This document shows, in pieces, positions 27,901 to 39,900 of a stretch of DNA of 64,000 bases; within the stretch, counting starts at the first letter, position 1; each line of letters starts with the position of its first letter. Source of the stretch: Augochlora pura (taxonomy: Eukaryota; Arthropoda; Insecta; Hymenoptera; Halictidae); assembly GCF_028453695.1 (NCBI RefSeq), contig NC_135780.1, positions 8,804,001-8,868,000 on the forward strand, given 5' to 3'. A program made the position numbers and the translations under genes. The notes beneath the pieces were generated by a model. The model was not told the origin of the DNA and did not search any database. It was given only the letters and a program-made list of their open reading frames with translations.

Positions 27901-30900
27901 AAACCGAGTGTTGACTCACACTGTCAATTCTAGACCGCCCGATAATTGGTAGAACGCTACCGCAAAGGCGGCCGGGCCCCGGCAGACGCCCCGATAAGGT
28001 CCCCTTGATAAACGGTTAAATATTTATTTACCGAAATGTTCGTTTCTCGCGTCGTTTCTCGCGTCAGAACTTGCTTCCCGAGGCTGCCTTCGCGATCGGG
28101 ACACGATCGGGCCGCTCCGAGACGCGACGTCCGTGATCCACGGTTACCAAGGTCGGAGGTTATCATTATCGATCGTTTATCTGCCGCTTAATATCGTCGG
28201 CTACTGTGTACGCAACGATATCGATACCTGAATCACCGCAAAATCTATCTCGGGCCTCGGATCTTGGCGAAACGCCGTGAAAAAGCGACGCAACGACGGT
28301 TTCGTAACTAATATAAGAGAAGAACTGGATGCTACGCTTTTTACTCGGCCGAGAATCTGTTTTACCACGCTGGATCTCCGTGCTGGCCAACGAGGTCGAA
28401 CAGAATCCGTTTTCCGACTGGTTTCTACGCGACGCGGACGTCATTGTTTCCGCAGTACCGACGATTTTGCTACAGGGACGGAAATACGAACGCCGATTTT
28501 CCGAAAATTTTCACCGTCGAATTCGAAGAATCGATTTCAGTTTATTGCGTTGATACCACAGCTTCGTCGGCGGATGCATCAAATTTGCGAAGTAAACATT
28601 GGTACTTCGTTAGCAAACTAAACTTCGTCGGCAAATTAAACATTGATACTTCATTAGCAAACTAAACCATGGCACTTCGTCGGCAGATTTGTCGAATGAG
28701 CAAATTGAATGGCGGTATTTCGTCGGAAAATGTACCAAATCATTTTCATTGGTGGATCATGGATCTTTGTACAATTTGGCAAGTTATTTGCAGGATGTTC
28801 GCAGAGACTGTTCCTTCCAGTAATTTAGATAAGGTGAAAATAGTGTAACAATGTTATCAATTTCCTCTCATGTATCTAGAAAATCCTATTCTTTGCACAA
28901 GATTAGCAAACAACGAATTAATATCAACGTAACGCGACTGCGTCAAAATGGCGGCTAAAAAGCTTGAAAACGTAACGAATCAACGTATTTTAACTCGATA
29001 TAAATTTTAACTACATGCAAACGATATTCAGCGATCTTCCTTGCAATTTTTTTTCATTCTCCTGTCAACGTGTCACAATACCAGCTACGCGGCGCAGTAT
29101 TAAAATTTGAATCCGAAGAAGCGTCCGCGTTATCGAAATCACTGTCCCCGTTATCGATGTCTCGAGTGCCGACGATACTGACGCGGTTTATCTGTCCGAG
29201 CTTTCTAGTCCGCGTTTTTCTTTCCTGTCCCGCTGTTGTCTATAGAAATGTGCCCTCGCGCATTTCACGGCCTTATCACGGCCTCCCGAGAAGGCTATCG
29301 TCATTGAGTCGACTGGCTGTCAACGTGTCGCGATCCGTCTCCGTCTCCAGGCCGAAGCGATCTCTTCTCGAAAGCTTCTGGTGCGCGGTTCGCCCGTAGG
29401 GAAAATGGCAGCGGTTCGATGACAGAGCGGTCCACTGGCAGCGGTCTAACAGGAGGGAGAGAAGAGTGAAATCGGCGACATCAGTGAAAGTATTGGAATG
29501 CCAACGACAAGAAACTACCGAATGGTAATGTCAGCGGTAAGGGGTTAGGATGATCCGCCTAAATGATAGAATAACTCATGGTCTTACCTTACCGATCCCG
29601 GCATATTCGAGATACACCGAGTTTTGGACACCTACGGAGACTAACGTGACTCCCACTGTTATCTTTCTATCTGTTGCGCGTGTGGCAATACCCTAATGCT
29701 CGGTTATTTGACTTGAAATTAGGTCGGCTGAGCCGGGGCTGAGTCCAGAAACAACATCGCTGCCATCCGGTTAGGTTTGCCACTTCGGAGTCACTGTTCG
29801 AAGATCATTCGTATCGTTCCTCCATGCTTCTACAAATTTCGTATTGTTCGCGGTTCACGTAGCATTCGTTTCGAACCGTCTTTGCTTCCGAAATCGTCTG
29901 AAATTCTTGCTTTGACTGTCTATAAATGGGATCCAGGTTTCTAAGCAAACCTCTTCTCGTTTCTAACTCTTTTCTGCGTCATTTGCTACAGAACTTGCCA
30001 ATCAAATATCTGGCACGGTTTAATGAAATTCGTGACGGATTGTAATTGGTACAGCGTACATCCAGAACCTTCTCGAACAGTAGAATCTCGGGGACTCTGT
30101 AAGGTCAAAGGTCCTGTTGCCATCTAATCAGGGACGTTCGGCTAGATAAGCGTTCTTCTTCCATCTCCTCCGAGTCTCATCGGTCCATAGGACACTTGAT
30201 CCTTCGAATCGTTCCATGAAGCAACAGAATGTACCCAATATTCATTAGGCGGCAGTCGATCTGTGATGATCATCGAAGCCGAACCAGATAAGATTCGTTC
30301 GGTTCAGAGACCACTCGAAATTATAAATCTCTAGTTAGGTAACGCGGCCAGATAGAAAACGATGTATTATCAACCGAGAGTTGTTTCTTTTTTCTTCAAA
30401 TTGTCTCTCGGTTGAGTAAGCGGCTCCACTAATCCACGAACCATACAGAAATATTTAAAAAAAAACTCATCAAGCAGTAGTTCGAATTTTCGCGCCTAAT
30501 AGAGAAATTAAATTAACAAGAGAAATGATATTGGGAATTAAATTGATCGGTGAAATGAAATTGGAATTAAATTGATAGGAGAAATGAGATTGGAAATTAA
30601 ATTGACGAGAGAAATCAAATTGGAAATTAAACTGAGAGAAATCAAATCGGAAACTAAATTGTTAGGAGAAATGAAATTGGAAACTTAAATGGAAAAGTGC
30701 TATTCTTGCGCAAATTTACGAATGCATAAATTTCTCGAAATATTTCCATCCCCCAATTTCGTCCCTTAGTCTCGTGTCTAATTCCAGGGAAAGACTAATG
30801 GTTTGCGGTGTTTCGGATGAATTTAGCATCGAACGATCATCGACGATTCCTACGGTGATAGACGAAAGGAGAGAGAGGAAGCCTTACTTCCGGCGCTGAT

Positions 30901-33900
30901 CGTACGCGATAAGGATCGAGAGAATCGATCGTCGGTGCAGGTAACAATATCCTTGAGACTCGAGAGGCGTCGTAGTTAGCGCGCGGCCCGACGCTCTGTT
31001 TACAGTGTAATAGTAACGATGTTTATCGATCCTGTTATCGGGAGTACACTCGCAAATGCACGGAGCCTCCACCAGTTCGAGGACGAACTGTGGAGACGTA
31101 AATACACGGCGTTGGAGAGACCGAGGGAGACCTAATTCCTGTGGAAGGGAGAGAGAGCTCTTACCCTCCATTGCAACAATTATTTCCCATTCTGCAGCCG
31201 ACTTTGCAAATTGTTGGATCGCTCGGTCTCCTCCGCAGGTGAAACTTAAGCTCAGGATGCATCTTTGGAAAAATAATTAAATGCTTTCAGTCGATTTAAT
31301 TTTGCGCTATAGAGCGATAGAAAAATACTATGTGTTCGTATCTCATTTCGAAACTCTTTGGAATAATTGTTCAAACTCTTGTCGTTTCTATTGTAAAATT
31401 GTTTAGCAGTAATTCGCCAGACTGTGGATTTTATGCATTTATGGAAAAAATTGATAGGCGATTAAGTACGACGTATTAAAATTATTTAAGACTGCGAGAG
31501 GATATTAAGACTGCAAACGTAAGAAACAGTTTGTTCTGTTGATTAAAAATTGTTTTGCAGTGACAATAAGATAGGAGCGTTGTTAGCGTTTCTTTCTAAT
31601 TAACAGTCTCTTCTTTGTCGAACATTTATGCGCAGCGCAATTGCATAAATATCCATGTTGAAATTGTAAAAGGAATTCTACAGTAAGGGGATGATCTTCT
31701 GATGCAACGTTCTAATTCCAGTTTCCCTATAGCCCGGATCCTTGTAGAATTCCAGAGGAATAAAGGGGGTCAAGGGAACAATGAAAAACGTGTTCAGACA
31801 TCCCTAAGGGTTAATAATAGAATCGTGTCGAGGAGAACGGGGGTGGAATATTGTTTGCCACCCGGTTAGCAAGCGTACCGAGCGAAATTTATTTCGACAG
31901 CGGCGTCGCGATTTTTCGAGTCGATCATTATCTCGTGCTTATTATCTTTATTGTCGGCGCGACGTTTCGTACCTCACCGTCTGGCATCGCGATCCTCTCG
32001 ATCCCCCTTGGGGTTGGTTTCCAACGTCTCCCGATCTCGTCTCGCGTGCAATATTTTCACTAAGGGTTCTTATTCGTCTGATAGCGATATCATTCGTGTC
32101 TTTTCATCTAATTTCGTCGTGCATCCCTACGAACATTGCATCGTATTTTTAAGGGTACTTCGTCTGGAATCTCGTCGTCGCGGAGGGGCAGTAGCACGAG
32201 CCGACCTAGCATAATCAACCTTCGAATCCCTGTCTAATTTATTTATGCGCGTGGCCTGCTGGAAGTAAAAAAAGTCTGCTTTGGTATTGCTCGCTCTTTC
32301 TCTCGATCCGATCCAGATAGTTGCCGGACTTTGATATTAAATCGAGAAATCATTGATTCGGTGTGCGTGTGTCACGTGGATTCAACATGTTCGTGTGTGT
32401 GTGCGCGCTCCGTAATCAATTGACGCGTATTTTGAGACTAATCTAGGGGATAAATCTGTATAAATATCTTGGTAATCACGTGTAAAACGAGCTACTATCG
32501 CAAGATGAGATTGTAATCTTTTCATCGGGCGATACTTTTCTAATTCACAATTACCTGCCAGTGCTAAATCTACCGGGTCCTAAACGTAACTAACATATGC
32601 TGTCTTGTAACAATGGAAACGCTCTTATCTAATTGGATTAAACAAATCAATAATTTTTTACAAACGAGTCTTTACAATTTCGACGAGCTTAATACAGAAA
32701 AAGTGTAACCAGTCGTTTAATCAACTCCTTAAGTTTCATGTTCACGCGTAAAAGATGGTGTAATTTTCAATCGACTTTGGACGAATTCACTGTATTGTTC
32801 ATTGCCATTGTGATGCAAAATTACATGGATGACTTTTAAATTTATAAATCATATGATCGTGCAGTCAATCCTATATAGCGTTTATTTTTTTTTAAATCTC
32901 ATACGCTTAACCGTAATGGTTAAATGGATCGCTGATTATTTTATAAAAAATATATCTATTAAAATGCGACATACCAACTACTCGTATAAAACATGACTAA
33001 TAAAACTGTGGCTGTCACGATTAGTTTAAGAATAAGTCACCCGTATATTACTGCAGCCCCATTATAATTCTATCCGACCACGACGGTGATCACAATTTAT
33101 TAGCATTCTTCAATTTTATATCGACGCCATAAAGTCGATCATTCCTCAATGGGAAATATTCCGATGATTTCGAAAAATCCTTGATTGAGAAACGAACGGG
33201 AGTTTTTGCCGAGGAATTGCTGCAAAACGCAGAAGCGAAAGGATCGAGAAGCAAGAGGGAGTTGGAAGAGATGAAAGTGCGCAGAAGAGCGGAGAGGGCG
33301 GGTAAGAGAGGGAAGAAGAGAAAGGGAGAGGAAGAGAGAGGAAGAGAGAGCAATATCGATCTATCTATAGAAGCTCGACTACTGGATGGGATAATTGCGT
33401 GGGGTTGAAGTTGCAATCGCGAATGCAACTGGTGGTGCGTGGGAGGGGGGTTCAGCCCCTTCGCCCCTCGCTGCGCGAGCAATAGGGGGTGGGCAGGCCG
33501 ACGTAATGGGCTCGTGCACACACGTGCACGGGGTGCATCCATGTGGTCGTCGAGGAAAATCACGGGACGATGTCAACGACCCATGTTTGCGATGATCTTC
33601 GTCGTTTCCGACCTCGTCTGTCGTCACCTCGTGGTTACCTCGTCTCGTTATCCCGCTTCTTCTGTCTCGGATCGTTGACGCAGAATTTAATTACCCCACG
33701 ACGGATGAATTTTTTACAGCGCCGCCAGGTGCGACCGGCGCGCCGACATTCCGACGGTGTTACCACCTATTCAGCCCTGCCGCCCCTTTTCAGAATTCTG
33801 GACACCGGGGAAAATCGTTTCGCAACTTCACGTGTCACTCGTTCCGAAACAATCGCGCGGATTCCCTTTGTCCCTGTTCCCTAGATTTGACCCCGCAATG

Positions 33901-36900
33901 ATCGTAAGATCTGGCAAGCAGTGGTATATGGAATATATCAATGAATTTTTATCAAGTAGTCATAATCATGTCACTATAATATAATTCTAAATATAATTCT
34001 TTGCAAAAAGCTATATAGGAAACTTAACGGAAATAAGTGTCCATAAAATAATCAATCGATATTTCATATAAAAATGTAATGATACAAAATATAGAAGTAG
34101 CTTCGACTTGGCGGTGTGTAAGCTTGAAATAATTACCAATCGACTAAGGGTTGATATCTAAGAAGCTACCCGACATTGTGGCGAAGGTAAAATCCAATTC
34201 TACGCATCACAGAATCGTCGAACGGGGGTGAATCCTTCATCGAAAGGTTATATGTCGATCAATATCGATGATATAAATAATAATTAATACAGATCGATTA
34301 ATTTGAAGACGCCGACGAAAATGGGCGACGCCGAATTATGTAACCGCCGCACGAACCCGAAGATTCTGGTTATCGGTAGCCTGTTAATTCGGAGGATGTT
34401 CCGGCCGAGTTTCCCCCGAGCACCGAAATGCATTCGGTGCAGCACTAACTCGCACGGCACACCTGAGACCGTTCCAGGGAAGCCTCTGTATTGAGAAATC
34501 AGTTTAACCATCGACTTCTAAAATGTTCACGTGCGCAGCTCTACCGAGAACCTCGACCAAGCATCGATCAACAAAACAAACGTCCGATAACAACGTCCTC
34601 TTTGCAAAAACACCTGCATAAACCGATCCACGTTTTTCGCGCACATTTCTCGTGGAATTTGGAGAAAAACTGTTTTCTTTTTTGTTTTAGTGGCATTTCA
34701 ATATCGTATTTAAATGTTTTTATACTAGAGATAATAGAAGATTGGAACGTGCAAATATAGTTTTTGTTTTCATTAATATCAGTAAAAATGTTACTTTGAC
34801 TTTACAATCATTCACTGCACCCCTTTTAGCTGGGCGATTTTGTATATTTAACACTTTGACTATGGCAGACTTTGGCATGGCCGTAGTTTTTCGTTAGACA
34901 TGCATTTTCTGAGGAAGCATATTAAAATATTCAAAATATCGAATTCTATTACATTAAACCAATATTACTTGAAGTGAATAATAATTTTAAGCTTTTTTGC
35001 AACATATAACATAAATATTACGCAATATATAATTAATCAAATTTAATAATAAACGGGGGCGAAATTTGATCTTGACGCCTATTGGCGCCTACAGTGTCGG
35101 GAAGCCAACGTATGTTGGACGCCAAAAGGCGCCAACAGTAGTCAAAGGGTTAAAGGAAGACTAATCAAAGTGCCATATTTATGGATATATGGATATATAC
35201 ATGTGTTATATGTTTCCTTTTGGATTATCAGGGACCCCATCCATTTTACAATCTATTTTTTAAGATATACGAACACAATATTTTGCCAATCTCTGGTACG
35301 GATACCGGTAACAATGTCAAAGTTACTTTCAGTTTATAATTATACAGGCCACTGTTTTCGGATGTGGAAAACGGTGAAAACGAAGAGGCGACGCGCACAG
35401 TCCGCTCCGTTTGTCCATTCGGCGCCTCGTTAATCGCCGCGAGATAAACCCGCCGCTTTTTACTCCAGCTGCGCAGGGACGTCGATCGGACTTTGTACGG
35501 TTCGATGTCTCGGCCGCCTCGATATACCCGACGGAAAAACGAAAATCATGATTGGTCGAAAAATCGCTCGCGACAACCGGCTTCGTCTATTTCAATCGGT
35601 CTTCTACGTCGGACCGCGGACGCTCGGTAATCGGCGTCGCGGAAATCGGCGTCGCGACGCTGGTTCCCGTGTCATCGATCCTTCCACGATTCGCTCGCGA
35701 CGGCTGCTAACGAGTCCTTTTCGAAGCCGACCGCTGAAAAACGATATCTACGAGCACTCCCCTGATGACCCACGGCTCGGATCGACTTCGACGCGGTTAT
35801 GCGAACGTGTTCCGACTCCTTCTTCAGCCTTGAACTCCGAACTCGAGAGGTGCCGTCCTCCGAATTCTGATATTCGATCTCTGCTCGCCAGAGAAGCATC
35901 TTTTTCTACTCAATACATTTTTATTTATTTACTTATTTATTTATTTACTTATTTATTTATTTACTTATTTATTTAATATACGAGAAAGAAAACCTATTTG
36001 TTCGCGACATTACAAAAACAATTGTTCAGTCGGTGAACAATGTTTACAGGAAGAGAAGAGAATTGTAATAGATCAACTGCGGATTTTATGCGCTTATTAT
36101 TGACCTCTTAGCTACAAACTTAGAATGTAATTTTACGTTTCACAACAAAAGTATTTCTCCTACGTTTTATGTTAAAATATTTGTGCAATATATTCATAAA
36201 TTTCGCACATTTTAGATTAATTTTAAAACAACTGATCGAGTGAAACTGCACCCAGTGCGATCGATCAAACGCGTACGAGATTGATTTTAAAGATAGATCG
36301 ACGCAGCTGAGTGGTTAATTAGAATCGTCTTGGAAAATTTTGATTTTGCATAAAGATCCACGGTCTACTAATAGAAAATTGGAGTTGTGACAGGTGGCGT
36401 TTTACCTCACAGTTATACAAATATCTGAAGATAAATGTGTGATAATAAATATTCGAAGACAAGTAGCTGAAGACAAATAGCTAAAGACAAATAGCTGAAG
36501 ACAAGTAACTAAAGACAAATAGCTAAAGATAAGTAGCTAAAGATATGTATCTAAGGAAAAATCTATGGAAACAAATTTCTAAAGACATGCATCTTGAGAG
36601 GAACGTCCGAAAACAAATATCCGAAGACAAGTCCGAAGATAAAAATAAGACAAACGATCGTCTGGAAACAAATATCCGAAGACAAATGTCTGAAAACAAA
36701 TGAGCGAACCGTGTCTGCGTCCTGTCTGGACCCGCGTCCGGAACATTAAATTTGGCATTCAGATTGCAGAATAAATGTAACGTATGTACACCGACGGCGA
36801 GCTTAAACTCCTTTTTGCAGTTAGCCTTGAACTTCGGCGAACGTCGAGCCATTGTCCCAATTAACTCTTTCGCGGCCTATTATTCCCGGTTGCAAACAAT

Positions 36901-39900
36901 ATCGAACCGCGTCCAGGAATTACTGTCGTCGATTCGCTCTCGACTGAGATCACTTGACCCACGAATTGGTCCTGGTGGTCCACCCGATTCGTGTAGGGCG
37001 CCCCTTGTTAGGGCCATTAAACGCGGTCCACTTCAACGGATTTCGGGGGGAGATTATGCGATCATCGCCATCGAGCGTGTAACAGCTTGCGTCATTCGGA
37101 ATCCGCAGGGAGACGAGCGTTTGAACATTACATCGATCGACTAAATGTAAAAGCAGTTTCAACTTAAATTGTTTACGAATACTAGAAGATATTTGAAAGA
37201 AAATCGAAAGAGATTATGGCAGGGAAACGAGTCGGCATCGAGCGCTTCGGTCTTGCTCGAGTGTCTGCCGCATTCGGCAAAAAGTATTACTGTGTTCCTC
37301 GTTTCGAAGATAACGCATCGATCGTTAAACCCTCCTGGGTTTATTAAATTAATTATCAAAGCCGGTGCAATTATTCTTGGACCATTGGCCTGTCAATTAG
37401 CAACCAATCGAGACGGATTAGTTTAATTTCCGCTCTTCCTTCGATCGGTATTTAACATCAGACTTCGGCCTCTCGAGTGGCATCTGCTATTTCAGTATAT
37501 TTACAATTCCAGCTGCGGATCATTCTACGCCGATCTTCGCTGCAATGAACGAAAATTGAATGTTTCAGGTAACAATGCAGGAGGTAGATCATCATCGGTG
37601 ACAGGATCGGTTCAAAGGAGCACCGTCACGTCGAGCAACCGCGCGCACTCCGCCAGCCGAAGGATCAGCCATCAGCAGCGTCAGCAGCAACAGCAACAGC
37701 AGCAGCCACCCAGAATACCCTTGGGATCCTTACGAAACTCGGATGACCACGTGCCAAGAGCCAGCTCGGCACAGGACGTTTGCGATAACTCGAACGATTC
37801 CGGGCTTGGCTTCGAGGAACGTCAGCAACATCTCACCACTGCAAACGTTCGTAAATTTTCGCCGATCCCAGGCCTTTTTCTTGACGCCCACGAGTGTACC
37901 ATTCTTCTCTCCCCTGGTTCTCGCATTATTATATTAGAACTTCATTTCTTTAACACCAAACCTACTCGGTTCATTTAAATTGGCATTTATATTCCAGCGT
38001 AAAGTTAAGAAATCGCTTCATCGCGATCGCTGTAAAGAACACTTCACAGTTGTAGCAATTTTAACCCCTGGGGTACGGATTTATTCGAGAAAATATTTGC
38101 ATGTGGAACGGATATAATTTTTGGTTACTTGGAGTAGTATGTAAAAGCAGTACATTTTACGTAAGAATTTATTTATTTCTAAAATATTGGTGACATATGT
38201 AGTATTAAGATGTCTTCAAGTAATTAGAATTGCAAAACAAAAATAAACGTTTTAGACACGTCATCCGCTCCTAGGGGAGAAAAGTGAATGACGTGTCTCA
38301 GACGTCAAATGTACCCAAGGGGTTAAAATGAAAAACGCATGGCCGAGAGGATAGGTTTCGCGTTTAATATTCGAGTCATAGAAGTTTTTCTTTATTTCTT
38401 CATAGTTTGCAGATGGAGTTTGTATAACATCCTTGCTGAAGTTTGTTCGATTTATCATATTTACCAATCACCCTCCTGTTCCCGCATTCATCCATCTTTT
38501 CAATTGAACTTCTCTCCTTCTCTCTCAATAATCGTAACGTTACATGAACTTTGTCGTTGTGAAATTGCACCGTATCGTTCGCGTTATCCTGGAATCTACC
38601 CATACGTTCACGATCTGAAAAACTCGTTCGCAACGAAATAGAAACCGCCGTTCCCTTCAATCCACCTCGATACCACTTGCAAACACGTTAGAAAGCCAAC
38701 GACCTGTCGAAATCGCGTCGAAACTATCGTAAACGCGATAACCGCGCGAATAAAATGACTTTTTGTAGCGCGTTCACTTCGTATCGATGCATGCGTCGAT
38801 AATTCTTTCCCGTTGTGCAACATCCGAGATCCGAGTAACTTACTGACCGAACGAGCAGGCATTATGTAGCCTGGATTGCACTTGAACAGTCGATATTCGC
38901 CGTGATCGCGACGCATCGACGGTGTTCAATTCGGGAACCATTTAAATACTTGGTATTGACCCAAAGTAATCTCGCGTCTTCTGCCAGCATCCGTTGACTC
39001 GACCTCCCCGAGACAAGTAGTCTTATTAGCACCAACACCTTTCGATGCATCGACTGTTTTTTCGAGTGTCGCTCTTTTTATTTCCTTGGCCAAGAACCGA
39101 TCTGAAGGGAACACCTTTGTTTCGTCGACTTGATATATAATTGGCTGAGATATATAATTGACTCTCATCCTTCGTTTTTAAATTGAATTTATTCTTTAGC
39201 ATTAATTTAACACAATGGTCGCAGATCAATGATAAAATCGACATATATTAAGATATTTCCTCGGCCGTTCTCAATCATCGGAACTCATATAGTTCTAATA
39301 GCTTGAAAAGGTTATTTTCGGAAGCTTTCTCAATCCCTTTACCAGTCATCATCGACCGAACCCTAAAAACCCCGCGAGAGTCAATCCCATCGTGAAACGT
39401 GGCTCCATTTCCTCGCTTAGTAACGGAGTCGAGCCTCCATCCCCGAAAACGTTTCCCAAGAGAACATTCCCGAAGCCCCAGAAGCTTCCATCCCCCAGTC
39501 GGTTACGCCATTGTGTCCCGATGTGCATGTGCAAGTGTGTATCTAATGCGATCACGCGTCGCGGCGGGACCGGCGGCGTTGATTTGCCGTCGCCGTGCCG
39601 TCGTCGACGTCGACGACGCGCACCGACCGGTCTCTAACGGTAGTTGAACCCGGCCGACGACGACGGGTGTTCTGATTCGTTAAATTAAGCCGGCAACCAC
39701 TGGCCGCGCAGACACACACACACACACACACTATCAATCACTTTTTTTTTCTCTGGTTGCTTAACAGGCTTGGAACGGCGCCGGCGAGGAGGACTCGAAG
39801 AGGAGAAAGATGGACATCAAGCTCGAGTCCGAGGACGCGAACTTCGCGTTCCCGGAGGTGGCGCACGCCACCAGTCCGGAGACCAAGTCCGGAAGCAGAA

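Larger units (their letters stand above)
21956..37568 (+). other. NFAT5 intron 1 (15.6 kb)
   Basis: GT (21956) to AG (37568). It contains no exon I can support; the elements and tandem repeats within it are listed separately. GC-rich islands at 26.5-27.0, 27.7-28.6, 29.1-29.4 and 33.2-33.9 kb could hold alternative first exons or enhancers, but nothing identifies them. Confidence 0.6.
37847..39767 (+). other. NFAT5 intron 2
   Basis: GT-AG, 1921 bp. It holds the TTAA element at 38.06-38.33 kb, a GC-rich island at 39.4-39.66 kb and a (CA)n tract near its 3' end. No internal exon seen. Confidence 0.75.

Noticed and set aside
32195..32240. tRNA T-arm-like string CTTCGAATCCC
   Set aside because: No matching acceptor stem, D-arm or anticodon arm can be built around it.
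33090..33563. 157-codon antisense Ser/Leu/Pro frame
   Set aside because: It comes from the purine-rich tract; both strands are open there and no domain is present.
35548..35976. 142-codon + frame ending in Tyr/Leu/Ile repeats
   Set aside because: The tail is the TATT microsatellite and the body is Arg/Ser-rich GC-island sequence without a domain.
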